This document shows, piece by piece, positions 39,657-48,294 of a DNA stretch of 64,000 nucleotides (position 1 is the stretch's first letter; each line of letters begins with the position of its first letter). Below the pieces are notes generated by a model. That model did no database searches and had not been told where the DNA came from. It saw only the letters and a list, made by a program, of their open reading frames with translations. This DNA comes from CAMDHY01 sp046156265 (GTDB lineage: Bacteria; Pseudomonadota; Alphaproteobacteria; Rhizobiales; Segnochrobactraceae): the NCBI RefSeq assembly GCF_046156265.1, contig NZ_JAWDIR010000044.1, forward strand, positions 248,001-312,000, read 5' to 3'. The position numbers and the translations under genes were made by a program.

Positions 39657-39977
39657 ATGCCGAAGATCACCTACATTACCCACGACGGCGTCAGCCATGC
39701 GGTCGAGGCCGACGTCGGCTCGACCGTCATGGAAAACGCCATCCGCAACTCGGTTCCCGGCATCGACGCCGAATGTGGCGGGGCTTTGGCGTGCGCCACC
39801 TGCCACGTCTATGTCGACCCGGCGTGGGTGGCGGCCACCGGATCGCCGTCGCCGATGGAAGAGGACATGCTCGACTTCGCCTACGACGTGCAGCCGACGT
39901 CGCGGCTGTCGTGCCAGATCCGCGTCGAGCCGAAGCTCGACGGGCTGGTGGTGCGGGTTCCGGAGCGCCAGGCCTGA
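39657..39977 (+). CDS. 2Fe-2S ferredoxin, adrenodoxin type
   Basis: A 106-residue electron carrier. The cluster ligands are in the adrenodoxin/FdxB pattern: CGGALACATC (Cys-x5-Cys-x2-Cys) and a fourth Cys in RLSCQI. The region EEDMLDFAYDVQPTSRL holds the acidic partner-recognition helix. It would pass electrons from an NAD(P)H-dependent ferredoxin reductase to a P450 or to Fe-S assembly; no reductase, P450 or isc/suf gene is in the window. It converges with the ATP-grasp gene after 28 bases. Confidence 0.92.
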   Translation: MPKITYITHDGVSHAVEADVGSTVMENAIRNSVPGIDAECGGALACATCHVYVDPAWVAATGSPSPMEEDMLDFAYDVQPTSRLSCQIRVEPKLDGLVVRVPERQA

Positions 39978-40005
39978 GAGACTGGCGGTCCGGCGGCGGC
40001 GCCTT

Positions 40006-41469
40006 TCAGCGGGCGTCCAGCCGCTTGACGAACCAGTTGATCAGCTTCTCCCACATGGCGTCCTTCTCGACCAGGTCCTCGCAATTGCGGTCGAGATTGG
40101 GGTTGTCGTTGATCTCGATGACGAAGACGCCGCGCTCGGTCTCCTTGAGGTCGACGCCGTAGAGGCCGTTCCCGATCAGGCGTGCCGCCTTCACCGCCGT
40201 CTCGACGACGGCGGGCGCCACCTCGTCGAGCGCGAACGCCTTGTACTTGCCCTGGTCGGGGGCCTTGTTGGCGTGGTGGTGGATCACCTGCCAGTGCTGC
40301 TTGGCCATCATGTACTGGCAGGCGAACAAGGGCTCGCCGTCGAGCACGCCGATCCGCCAGTCGAAGCTCGTCGGCACGAACTCCTGGGCGAGCACCAGGT
40401 CGGACTCGTCCAGCAGCGCCTCGAGCCGCTCCTTCAGCTCCTTCGGCGTGTCGAGCTTGAAGACGCCGCGGCTGAATGAGCCGTCGGGAATCTTCAGCAC
40501 CACCGGCCAGCCGAGTTCCTGGGGGAGGCTGTCGGCCTGCTTGATGCTGTCGACGATCACCGTCTTCGGGGTCGGCACGTCGTTCGCCGACAGGAGCTCG
40601 GCGAGATAGACCTTGTTGGTGCAGCGGATCATCGAGACCGGATCGTCGATGACCGGCATGCCCTCCTGAACGGCGCGACGGGCGAAGCGGTAGGTGTGGT
40701 TGTCGATCGCCGTCGTCTCGCGGATGAACAGCGCGTCGAACTCCGCCAGCCGGTCGAGATCGGTCTTCTCGATCGGCTCGACCTCCACACCGAGCCGCGC
40801 CGCAACCTTGGCGAGGTGGCGCAGCGAGTAGGGCATGGAGGGCGGCAGCGCTGCCTTCGGATCGCACAGGATGGCGAGCGAGTATCGGGCGGTCGTGCGG
40901 GCCTTCTTCGGCGGCTTCCAGGCGCGCTGGGTGTAGCGGTCGAGCGCATCGACCAGGAAGCGCCGCTCGACCGGGCTGAGCTCGGGAATGGCAATGGTGC
41001 GGATCTTGTTGATCGACCGCCACTCGCCGTGTTCGACCTTCACCTCGAGGATCGGCGCCCGGTACCAGTCGAACAGGTGGCGTCCGAACGCCTCGAAGCG
41101 GGCGTCGTCGACGCGGCCGAAGCAGACGAGCAGGCGGAAATCCGCGGTGGGCGGCTCATCGAGCGTCTTGATGACCTTGTTCAGCCGGTCCTCGAGCTCC
41201 GGCAGGGCGATGCGGTAGAGCGACTTCTTCGACAGCTCGATCATCGTCTCGACGGACGGCATGACGCGGTGGCCGCGCGCCTCCGCCAGCAGCGACGAGT
41301 AATAGCCGGCGCCCTGGTAGCTGTAGGAACGGGCGAGGTTGATGACGGTGGGCTTGACCTCGCCGAACAGGCGAGGGCGGGTCAGGTAGTCCCGCACGGT
41401 CATCACCTTGTGCGGGGTGTCGGCATTCGCGAGATCGGCTGGCCGGTCGACCAGGATCAGCCACGTCAT
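40006..41469 (-). CDS. RimK-family ATP-grasp ligase with an RLAN N-terminal domain
   Basis: A 487-residue amino-acid/peptide ligase. Residues ~1-190 match the RimK-like ATP-grasp N-terminal (RLAN) region (LILVDRPADLANADTPHKV, YSYQGAGYYSSLLAEARGH, SKKSLYRIALPELE). The ATP-grasp half has GWPVVLKIPDGSFSRGVFK (nucleotide loop), FVPTSFDWRIGVLDGEPLFA and GVFVIEINDNPNLDRNCED (metal ligands Glu and Asn). It probably adds glutamate or another amino acid to a peptide or protein end by acyl-phosphate chemistry, as RimK does to ribosomal protein S6; the real substrate is unknown. A GNAT gene lies upstream on the same strand, 526 bases away. Such ligases are known to occur with GNAT and peptidase genes. 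Confidence 0.85.
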   Translation of the reverse strand: MTWLILVDRPADLANADTPHKVMTVRDYLTRPRLFGEVKPTVINLARSYSYQGAGYYSSLLAEARGHRVMPSVETMIELSKKSLYRIALPELEDRLNKVIKTLDEPPTADFRLLVCFGRVDDARFEAFGRHLFDWYRAPILEVKVEHGEWRSINKIRTIAIPELSPVERRFLVDALDRYTQRAWKPPKKARTTARYSLAILCDPKAALPPSMPYSLRHLAKVAARLGVEVEPIEKTDLDRLAEFDALFIRETTAIDNHTYRFARRAVQEGMPVIDDPVSMIRCTNKVYLAELLSANDVPTPKTVIVDSIKQADSLPQELGWPVVLKIPDGSFSRGVFKLDTPKELKERLEALLDESDLVLAQEFVPTSFDWRIGVLDGEPLFACQYMMAKQHWQVIHHHANKAPDQGKYKAFALDEVAPAVVETAVKAARLIGNGLYGVDLKETERGVFVIEINDNPNLDRNCEDLVEKDAMWEKLINWFVKRLDAR

Positions 41470-41995
41470 CGGGGGGCTCCGTGGGGGGCGACTGACGCGG
41501 CGTCCGCCCGGACCCCAGCGCGGGGGTATCCGGGGGCGGCGCGTCCGGGAGGTTCGGGCGGATCAGGCTCGCGCATCGACCGTGGGCAGGCTCCTGGCGC
41601 CGCACCGAGGGGAACGGCGAGCCGCACATCTACCGGCGGCTGGGTAGAACGTCACGAGAGGCCCCGGCGTTCCGCAAGGGCAGGTAATTCATCCAGTCAT
41701 GCAAATCAACGGGACTTGACAGCTGCTCGCCATCATTTGTCCGTCGCCGCGGTCGGCAAGTGGTTCGCGTGAAGAGATGGGTTTTTTCATGTCCGAAAGC
41801 TGGCGGTCCAAAGAAGAGAACCGCACGCGGAAAAGCTGGTCGGCAAGCCTTCGGCCGGGCTGCGGGCAGCGGCGGAGCGCCCCGCCACGGAGATGTCCGG
41901 CTATTGCGGCGACCATATCGGCGGAGTTCTCCCGGCCACCCTCATGACTGCGGCGGGGCGGCCGCCGGGTGCGGCAGCATTGCGGCCAGGGATGG
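41470..41995. other. Intergenic region of 526 bases, no gene recognised
   Basis: Lies between two minus-strand genes. Base composition is less GC-rich than coding DNA around 41690-41810, and short frames on both strands lack ribosome sites. It probably carries the promoter of the ATP-grasp gene. A plus-strand TTGACA at 41716-41721 has no matching -10 and no gene behind it. No structured RNA was recognised. Confidence 0.4.
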
Positions 41996-42484
41996 CTATT
42001 CCGGCCCCCGGTCGTCCAGCCGTCTGCGCATCTTCAGGCAGGCGCAGCCGTCGGGGTAGTAGGCCTCGACGCGGCGGTAGATCGTGTAGCCGTAGCCTTC
42101 GTAGCGCGTCCGCAGGAAGGCGTTGTCCTCCCGGATCTCAAGGAGCACCGTTGATAGCCCGAGCGCCCGTGCGTTGTCCTCGAAATGCCGGAACAGCGCC
42201 TCGCCGATGCCCCGCCCCTTGGCTGACGCGTCGACGGCGAGCGAGTAGAAGCGCAGCCAGTCGGCGCCGCCACGCCGGAGGCCGAGCGAGTAGCCGAGGA
42301 TCGCATCGGCGCGCGGGCCGGCGTCATCGTCTTCCACGAAGACGAAAGCCTCGCAGGTCGGGCTCGAGACGTTGGCGCGGAAGCGGGCGGGCGACATCGG
42401 CGTATAGAGGCGGGGGTCGAAGGCGCGGCGTTCGAGCGCCACCAGCGCGGGGACGTCGGCCGGCGTGGCGCGGCGAATTGGCAT
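41996..42484 (-). CDS. GNAT-family N-acetyltransferase (RimI-like)
   Basis: A 162-residue acetyltransferase. MPIRRATPADVPALVALERRAF is the typical N-terminal GNAT strand-helix, DASAKGRGIGEALFRHFE is the acetyl-CoA pyrophosphate loop (Q/R-x-x-G-x-G/A), and the C-terminus FLRTRYEGYGYTIYRRVEAYY has the conserved Gly-Tyr. It would acetylate an amine of a protein end or small molecule. The ATG at 42484 with TGGAG upstream is preferred to a longer frame. It reads toward the ATP-grasp gene. Confidence 0.88.
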   Translation of the reverse strand: MPIRRATPADVPALVALERRAFDPRLYTPMSPARFRANVSSPTCEAFVFVEDDDAGPRADAILGYSLGLRRGGADWLRFYSLAVDASAKGRGIGEALFRHFEDNARALGLSTVLLEIREDNAFLRTRYEGYGYTIYRRVEAYYPDGCACLKMRRRLDDRGPE

Positions 42485-42694
42485 CGGTGCACTCCAGGCC
42501 AGCGACGACGGGAACGATCCCGTGTGTGCGGCGTTCGCAATTCGATCTAGCATGCTCGCGGCTTCGTGACCGAGGGCGCGGGCTCACGCAGAGGATTGTG
42601 ACCGCTCGGCATGATTGCCGCGGTCCGCGCAAATGCGGTAGGGCTTGTGGGAACGGTGGCCCATGGGCCGTCCGGTGAACAAGGGAGCTTTGAG

Positions 42695-42988
42695 ATGAAG
42701 ATTCTGGCGGTTCCGGTGGTGGTCGCGCTGATGGCGGTGGCCGGTTGCAACACGGTCGAGCAGGATCGTGCCCTCGTCGGCGGCGGTCTCGGTGCCGCGA
42801 CCGGTGCGGTGATCGGTGCGGCGACGGGTGGCGGTGCCGGTGCGGCGGTCGCCGGCGCGGCGATTGGTGGCGTCACGGGCGCGGCGATCGGTGCGGCGAC
42901 GGCGCCGCGTGGCTACTGCCACGCGACCGACCAGCGCGGTCGTTACCTTTACAGGCCGGATGGCCAGCCGGTGTTCGTCCGCTGCTGA
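42695..42988 (+). CDS. Glycine-zipper lipoprotein-like envelope protein
   Basis: A 97-residue protein. Residues 1-18 (MKILAVPVVVALMAVAGC) form a signal peptide with a lipobox-like VAGC at the end, so it is probably a lipoprotein anchored at Cys18. Residues ~28-67 are a glycine zipper (GGGLGAATGAVIGAATGGG, then GAAIGGVTGAAIGAA) able to insert in or stack against membrane. The last 25 residues hold two Cys (74 and 97) in a small soluble tail. AAGGGAG precedes the ATG. It is a one-gene unit ended by a clear terminator. Family members are linked to envelope integrity, but the exact role is unknown. Confidence 0.8.
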   Translation: MKILAVPVVVALMAVAGCNTVEQDRALVGGGLGAATGAVIGAATGGGAGAAVAGAAIGGVTGAAIGAATAPRGYCHATDQRGRYLYRPDGQPVFVRC

Positions 42989-43021
42989 GCGGCTGAAACG
43001 TCTCAATACCTGACGGGTTTG

Positions 43022-43049
43022 CGGGGAGCGTCTCGGACGCTCCCCGTTT
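43022..43049 (+). terminator. Rho-independent terminator after the glycine-zipper gene
   Basis: A perfect 11-bp stem CGGGGAGCGTC / GACGCTCCCCG with loop TCG is followed by TTTCCGTT. It begins 33 bases after the stop codon. Confidence 0.8.
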
Positions 43050-43142
43050 CCGTTGTGGACGCCGCTTCAGGCCGTCGTCGCGCTCCTGCCGCAAAATCCG
43101 GGCGAAGCTGCGCATCGTCAGAGACTGGTGATCGGGCGGGGC

Positions 43143-44105
43143 ATGCAGGCACCTTGGCGTGACAGGACGGGCCGGTTCTCGCCGCTGAAGACGGTGACGC
43201 TCGCCGGCCTCGTGCTGCCGGGCCTCATCGCCGCCGTGACCCTGATGCTCGCCGATTCGCCGGCGCCGGGTGCCGGTCTTCCCGTCGGCGGCCCGAACAT
43301 CGGCGGGCCCAACATTGGTCCGGCGGGCATCGGCGGCGAGGCGGCGCGACCGATCACCGACGCGATCCATGCGACGGGCGACTGGGCGGTGCGCATCCTG
43401 CTGCTGTCGCTCGCCATCACGCCGGCGATGCGCAGCCTGCGCTGGCCGCGCGCGCTGATCCTGCGGCGAATGATCGGCGTCGCCGCCTTCGCCTATGTCG
43501 CCGCGCATTTCCTGCTTTACGTCGTCGACCAGCAGTTCGACCTCGCCAAGGTGGCGAGCGAGATCGCGCTGCGCATCTATCTCACGATCGGCTTCGTCGC
43601 CTTCGTCGGGCTCGCCGCCCTGGCTGCGACGTCGACGGACGCGGCGGTCCGCCGGATGGGCCCCGTCGCGTGGCAGCGGCTCCACCGGATCGCCTATGTC
43701 CTTGCCGTGCTCGCGCTGCTGCATTTCTTCATGCAGTCCAAGATCGACGTCTCTCAACCTGTTCTGATGTCTGGATTTCTCATCTGGCTGATGGGGTGGC
43801 GGCTGGTGGTCGCCCTGCGCCGCAGGGCCGGCCGGGAACCGCTGCCGAGCGTGGTCGATCTGCTGGCGCTGGCGGTCGCCGCGGCGGTGCTGACCGTCGT
43901 GACCGAAGCGCTCTGGTATGCGGTGGCGACCGGCGTCGACCCGTGGCGGGTGATCCGCTCCAACCTGGACTTCGGCTTTGTGATCCGCCCCGTCTGGTGG
44001 GTCCTCGCCGCCGGTCTCGCGGTCACTGCCGTCGCATGGTGGCGCGGCCGCACGGCGCCGAAGGGCCGCGTCGGCCGTCCGCAGCGGCCGGCGCCGGCCG
44101 CCTAG
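43143..44105 (+). CDS. Ferric-reductase-like transmembrane protein, MsrQ/YedZ related
   Basis: A 320-residue inner-membrane protein with about seven hydrophobic segments. Haem-ligand candidates are His in FAYVAAHFLLYVV and in LHRIAYVLAVLALLHFFMQ, as in MsrQ/YedZ, the haem-b partner that feeds electrons to the periplasmic methionine-sulfoxide reductase MsrP. It is longer than MsrQ (about 200) because of an N-terminal segment with a Gly/Pro/Asn loop (~residues 40-63) and a C-terminal pair of helices. No msrP gene is in the window, so the electron acceptor is open. It converges with pcaD with one base between. Confidence 0.75.
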   Translation: MQAPWRDRTGRFSPLKTVTLAGLVLPGLIAAVTLMLADSPAPGAGLPVGGPNIGGPNIGPAGIGGEAARPITDAIHATGDWAVRILLLSLAITPAMRSLRWPRALILRRMIGVAAFAYVAAHFLLYVVDQQFDLAKVASEIALRIYLTIGFVAFVGLAALAATSTDAAVRRMGPVAWQRLHRIAYVLAVLALLHFFMQSKIDVSQPVLMSGFLIWLMGWRLVVALRRRAGREPLPSVVDLLALAVAAAVLTVVTEALWYAVATGVDPWRVIRSNLDFGFVIRPVWWVLAAGLAVTAVAWWRGRTAPKGRVGRPQRPAPAA

Positions 44106-44106
44106 C

Positions 44107-44889
44107 TCAGCCGGCGAGGAAGGGGAAGACTGCCGCGTCGAACTCGGCCCGCCGCTCGATGTTGGAGAGGTGCGCCGCCTCCAGCTGCAGCAGCTTCGAG
44201 CCCGGTATCGCCGCGTGGATCGCCTCGCCGAGCGCCGGCGGCGTCGCCGGGTCCTCTGTGCCGACGACGACGATCGCGGGCGTGGTGATCTGACCGAGGT
44301 CGCCCCGCAGGTCGGCGTCGCGGACGGCGGCGCAGCAGCCGGCGTAGCCCTGCGGCGGCACCTTCAGCATCACAGCCTTCAGGCGGGCGACCTCCTTCGG
44401 CTGGCCCGCGCGGAAGTCTGCCGTGAACCAGCGCTCGAGCAGCGCGTCGGCGATGACGCCGAGACCCTTCTCCGTCACCGTGGCGATGCGGGCGTTCCAC
44501 GTCTCGGCGCTCGGGATCATCGCGCCGGTGTTGCAGATCGCCACCCGCGTCAGCCGCTCCGGAGCGTTGACGGCGAGCCACTGGGCGACGAGCCCGCCCT
44601 TCGACAGCCCGCAGACGGCGGCCTTGTCGATCTTCACGGCATGGAGGAGGGCCAGCGCGTCGCGGCCGAGGCGGTCGATGGTGTAGGCGCCCTCCGGCGC
44701 CGAGGAGCCGCCGTGGCCGCGGCTGTCGTAGCGGAGCACCCGGAAGTGGCGCAGCGCCGCCGGCATGTTGCCGTCCCACATGGTGAGGTCGGTGCCGAGC
44801 GAGTTGGAGAACAGCAGCACGGGCCGACCCTCGTCGCCCTCGAGGCGGTAGTGGATCGTCTGTCCGTCGTCGGTGGTGAACGTCGGCAT
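44107..44889 (-). CDS. pcaD: 3-oxoadipate enol-lactonase
   Basis: A 260-residue alpha/beta hydrolase that opens 3-oxoadipate enol-lactone in the beta-ketoadipate pathway. Visible are LLFSNSLGTDLTMWDGNMP (oxyanion region), RYDSRGHGGSS, the nucleophile elbow CGLSKGGLVAQWLA (GLSMGG in most PcaD), Asp in VVGTEDPATPP and the catalytic His in AAHLSNIE. The ATG at 44889 follows AGGAG. It lies 140 bases downstream of pcaB on the same strand and is probably co-transcribed with it. A much longer upstream frame is antisense shadow or read-through and is not used. Confidence 0.9.
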   Translation of the reverse strand: MPTFTTDDGQTIHYRLEGDEGRPVLLFSNSLGTDLTMWDGNMPAALRHFRVLRYDSRGHGGSSAPEGAYTIDRLGRDALALLHAVKIDKAAVCGLSKGGLVAQWLAVNAPERLTRVAICNTGAMIPSAETWNARIATVTEKGLGVIADALLERWFTADFRAGQPKEVARLKAVMLKVPPQGYAGCCAAVRDADLRGDLGQITTPAIVVVGTEDPATPPALGEAIHAAIPGSKLLQLEAAHLSNIERRAEFDAAVFPFLAG

Positions 44890-45029
44890 GGCGGGCTCCT
44901 CGGTGCGGGTCGACGATGCAGGTGGTCCGGGAAGGGGGGCGGTGCAAGGCGTCGTCGGGTGCACGTCTTCGTTTGGGGAACACGTGTGGGCAGGGTGTCG
45001 GCGCACGCGGTCCGAGATGCGGTTGCTCG

Positions 45030-46415
45030 TCAGCCGCCTCTCGGCTCGTTGCCGCGCCGCCACGCGTCCCGCGCGGCGGCGATGAAAGCATCGCTTGCGC
45101 CGAGATAGCTCTCGGGCTGGAACAGGGCGGCGAGGCCGTCCGCCCCGAGCGTGGCCAGGATCTCCGCGTCGGCGGCGAGCACGGTGTGGAGAGTCGCCCC
45201 CTCGGCAACGGCGCGCTTCGTCGCGGCCTCGACCCGGTGGTGCGCCGGCATCCGCCCGAGCGTCGGCGCGAGCGCCATCATCACCCGCTCGGCCAGGACG
45301 AGGCCCTGCGTGCGGTCGAGGTTCTCGCGCATCCGCGCCGCATCGACCTCGAGGCCCTCGGCGATGACGCGGACCTGCGCCGCCGCCGCCGCCGTCAGGC
45401 GGAAGGCCTGCGGCAGCGCCACCCACTCGGTGTGCCAGCCGCCGATGGCGCGCTCGTGCTCGGAGATCATCGCCTGCAGCGCCAGCGGCACCAGCGCCTG
45501 TGCCTGGCGGGCGCTCGCGAGCGCCAGTGTCGCGCCGACGGGATTGCGCTTGTGCGGCATCGTCGAGGAGCCGCCTTTGCCGGCGGCCGCCGGCTCGAAC
45601 GCCTCGCCGACCTCCGTCTGCATCATCAGCGCCACGTCGAGCGCGATCTTGCCGAGGGCGCCGGCGGTGAGCCCGAGGGCGGTGGCGATGCGGGCGACGC
45701 GCGAGCGGTCGCCGTGCCACGGCAGCGGCGGCAGCGGCAGGCCGAGTTCCGCGGCAAGCCGCGCGGCGACGGCCGGGCCCTTGTCGCCGAGCGAGGCGAG
45801 CGTGCCGGCGGCGCCTCCGAACTGGATGGCGAGCGCCGTGGCGCGGACGTGGGCGAGTTCCGCCCGCGCCGCGGTGACGCCGGACAGCCAACCGGCTGCC
45901 TTCAGGCCGAAGCTCACCGGCAGGGCGTGCTGCAGGAAGGTGCGGCCGGCCATGACCGTGCCGGCGTGGCGGGCCGCCAGCGCATCGAGCGCGTCGCCGA
46001 TGGCGGTCAGTTCGGAGACCAGCAGGTCGAGGCCACTGCGGGCCTGCAGCATGAAGCCTGAGTCGATGGCGTCCTGGCTGGTGGCGCCCCAGTGGACGTA
46101 GCGGCCGGCGTCGCCGCCGATGGCCGCCGTCAGCGCCTTCACCATCGGGATCGCCAGGTTGCCGCCGTCCGCGGCGGCCAGGCCGATGGCGCCGAGGTCG
46201 AACCGCGTGGCGTCGCAGGCCGCCGTGATCGCCGGGGCGGCCTCCGCCGGGATCACCCCGACCGCCGCCTCGGCACGGGCGAGCGCCGCTTCGAAATCGA
46301 GCATCGCCTGCAGGCGGGCGCGGTCGTCGAACAGCCGCGCCATCGCCGGCGTGGCGAACAGCCCGTCGAGCAGCGTGCCGTCGCCGCGATCGTCCCCGTC
46401 GGAAGCCTCGATCAT
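45030..46415 (-). CDS. pcaB: 3-carboxy-cis,cis-muconate cycloisomerase
   Basis: A 461-residue member of the fumarase/aspartase superfamily that lactonises 3-carboxy-cis,cis-muconate. The superfamily signature GSSTMPHKRNP is intact, with YVHWGATSQDAIDSG and GHGDRSRVAR-like regions (PWHGDRSRVARI) also typical. Length is normal for PcaB (~350-450). The ATG at 46415 has GGAGGA 8 bases upstream. It forms a likely pcaB-pcaD unit; the dioxygenase (pcaGH) and decarboxylase (pcaC) genes are not here. It diverges from the GST gene across 148 bases. Confidence 0.9.
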   Translation of the reverse strand: MIEASDGDDRGDGTLLDGLFATPAMARLFDDRARLQAMLDFEAALARAEAAVGVIPAEAAPAITAACDATRFDLGAIGLAAADGGNLAIPMVKALTAAIGGDAGRYVHWGATSQDAIDSGFMLQARSGLDLLVSELTAIGDALDALAARHAGTVMAGRTFLQHALPVSFGLKAAGWLSGVTAARAELAHVRATALAIQFGGAAGTLASLGDKGPAVAARLAAELGLPLPPLPWHGDRSRVARIATALGLTAGALGKIALDVALMMQTEVGEAFEPAAAGKGGSSTMPHKRNPVGATLALASARQAQALVPLALQAMISEHERAIGGWHTEWVALPQAFRLTAAAAAQVRVIAEGLEVDAARMRENLDRTQGLVLAERVMMALAPTLGRMPAHHRVEAATKRAVAEGATLHTVLAADAEILATLGADGLAALFQPESYLGASDAFIAAARDAWRRGNEPRGG

Positions 46416-46563
46416 GCCCGTCCTCCGACCGTTCTCGTAGGGCGACGCGGTCGGCACGCGCAAGGCGAAAGGCGCGGCCGGCTTCCCGGCCGACGGGGGA
46501 TCGCTATTGTGGAGGCACCCGCCGGCCAGGACGCGGGACAATCGCGTGGCCCGAGGAGACGCC

Positions 46564-47241
46564 ATGAAGCTCTATTCCGCGCCGCTCAGCCTGTTCGCCC
46601 GCAAGGTGGAGATCGCCCTCGCCGAGAAGGGCCTGGCCTTCGAGCGGGTGATGGCGCCATTCACCCAGACCGAGGGCTACCGGCCGAAGCTGCCGGAGGT
46701 GCTGGCGGCCAACCCCAAGGGCCAGGTGCCGGTGCTCGATGACGACGGGCTGGTGCTGTTCGATTCGACGCTGATCTTCGAGTACCTGGAGGACGCCTAT
46801 CCGAGCCCGCCGCTCTATCCGGCGGCGCCGCGCGAGAAGGCCCTCTGCCGCCTCCACGAGCTCTATGCCGACGAGATCATGCTCGTGCCGCTCCGGGCGC
46901 TGATGTACCGCTCCGGCCCGCGCTCGACCGACCCCGAGCGGCGGACGCGCGACCGCGAGGAGGCGCTCAAGGCCGAGACCGTGATCACGGATCACTATGG
47001 CGAGATCGAGCGGCGCCTCGGCGAGCGGGATTTCCTCTGCGGGGCTGCGTTCACCGTCGCCGACATCGCGGTGGTCATGATGGTGCTCTATTCGCTGCGT
47101 CTCGCCGGCCCGCCGATCACCGGCCACCCGCGGCTCGCCGCCTGGTACCGGCGGGTCGCCGCACGGCCGTCGGTCGCGCCCGTGGTCGATGAGATCGCCG
47201 CCGCCGACCGCGCGCTGTCCTTTCCCGTCGACGCGCCGTGA
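46564..47241 (+). CDS. Glutathione S-transferase family protein
   Basis: A 225-residue GST. The N-terminal thioredoxin-like domain (MKLYSAPLSLFARKVEIALAEKG) has Ser as the likely glutathione-activating residue; NPKGQVPVLDDDG holds the cis-Pro and FDSTLIFEYLED the Glu/Asp-Ser glutathione site. The C-terminal helical domain ends in AWYRRVAARPSV. GAGGAG precedes the ATG. It is unrelated in detail to the other GST in the window at 12548-11742. It lies 101 bases before the MoxR gene on the same strand. Confidence 0.88.
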   Translation: MKLYSAPLSLFARKVEIALAEKGLAFERVMAPFTQTEGYRPKLPEVLAANPKGQVPVLDDDGLVLFDSTLIFEYLEDAYPSPPLYPAAPREKALCRLHELYADEIMLVPLRALMYRSGPRSTDPERRTRDREEALKAETVITDHYGEIERRLGERDFLCGAAFTVADIAVVMMVLYSLRLAGPPITGHPRLAAWYRRVAARPSVAPVVDEIAAADRALSFPVDAP

Positions 47242-47342
47242 GCCGCGTCAGTCGGACATTTGAACGCGGTCGGGCGGGCGTGTAGTCAAAGGGGCGTCGG
47301 TGGCCCATCTACCGCACGGACCTCGTCTGAAACGGACCCGCG

Positions 47343-48269
47343 ATGACCTCCCCGAAGACGCTGCCGACCTCGATCGACGAGACCGAGGCCTTCCTCGCCG
47401 GCGAGGCCTACGTGGCCGACCGCTCGCTCGCGACCGTGCTGTTCCTGGCGCTCCGGATGAACCGGCCGCTGTTCCTCGAGGGCGAGGCCGGCGTCGGCAA
47501 GACCGAGATCGCCAAGGTTCTCGCCCACGGCCTCGGCCGCAAGCTGATCCGCCTGCAGTGCTACGAGGGCCTCGATGTCGCGAGCGCCGTCTATGAGTGG
47601 AACTACGCCGCGCAGATGGTGGAGATCCGCCTCGCCGAGGCCGCCGGCGAGACCGATCGCGAACGGCTCGCGAGCGACGTCTTCTCCGAGCGCTTCCTCG
47701 TCCGCCGCCCGATCCTGCAGGCGCTGGAGCCCGATGCCGCCGGGCCGCCGGTTCTCCTCATCGACGAGCTCGACCGCGCCGACGAGGCCTTCGAGGCGTT
47801 CTTGCTGGAAGTGCTCGCCGACGGGCAGGTGACGATCCCCGAGCTAGGCACCGTGCGCGCGGCCGCGCCGCCGATCGTCGTCATCACGACTAACCGCACC
47901 CGCGAGATCCACGACGCCCTGAAGCGCCGCTGTCTCTACCACTGGGTCGATTACCCGGATGCCGCCCGCGAACTCGCAATCGTCCGCCTGAAGGTGCCGG
48001 GCGCCGCCGAGCGGCTGTCGCGCGAGATCGTCGCGTTCGTGCAGCGCCTGCGCGCCGACGACAACCTGTTCAAGGCTCCCGGCGTCGCCGAGACCATCGA
48101 CTGGGCGACCGCGCTCGCCGAGCTGGACCAGGCCGCCCTCGACCCGGACGTCGTCTCCGACACCCTCGGCGTGCTGCTGAAGTACCAGGACGACGTGGCG
48201 CGCATCCGCGGCAGCAGGACGGTCCAGATCGTCGAGGAGATCCGCCGCCAGGCGAGTGCCGCGGCGTGA
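47343..48269 (+). CDS. MoxR-family AAA+ ATPase
   Basis: A 308-residue ATPase. Walker A is EGEAGVGKTE, Walker B LLIDELDRAD, sensor 1 VVITTNRTRE and the Arg-finger region LKRRCLYHWVDYP. MoxR/CoxD-type ATPases act as chaperones that assemble or activate metal-containing or envelope complexes together with a VWA-domain partner. Exactly such a partner follows 25 bases downstream. The target complex is not encoded here; no CO-dehydrogenase or methanol-dehydrogenase genes are in the window. Confidence 0.92.
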   Translation: MTSPKTLPTSIDETEAFLAGEAYVADRSLATVLFLALRMNRPLFLEGEAGVGKTEIAKVLAHGLGRKLIRLQCYEGLDVASAVYEWNYAAQMVEIRLAEAAGETDRERLASDVFSERFLVRRPILQALEPDAAGPPVLLIDELDRADEAFEAFLLEVLADGQVTIPELGTVRAAAPPIVVITTNRTREIHDALKRRCLYHWVDYPDAARELAIVRLKVPGAAERLSREIVAFVQRLRADDNLFKAPGVAETIDWATALAELDQAALDPDVVSDTLGVLLKYQDDVARIRGSRTVQIVEEIRRQASAAA

Positions 48270-48294
48270 GGCGGATCGTGCGCGGAGCCGCCCG

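Noticed and set aside
41716..41721. A perfect TTGACA on the plus strand
   Set aside because: No -10 at 16-18 bases and no plus-strand gene within 900 bases.
41689..41916. A 75-codon minus-strand frame in the gap between the ATP-grasp and GNAT genes
   Set aside because: No ribosome site, no recognisable composition or domain; kept as intergenic.
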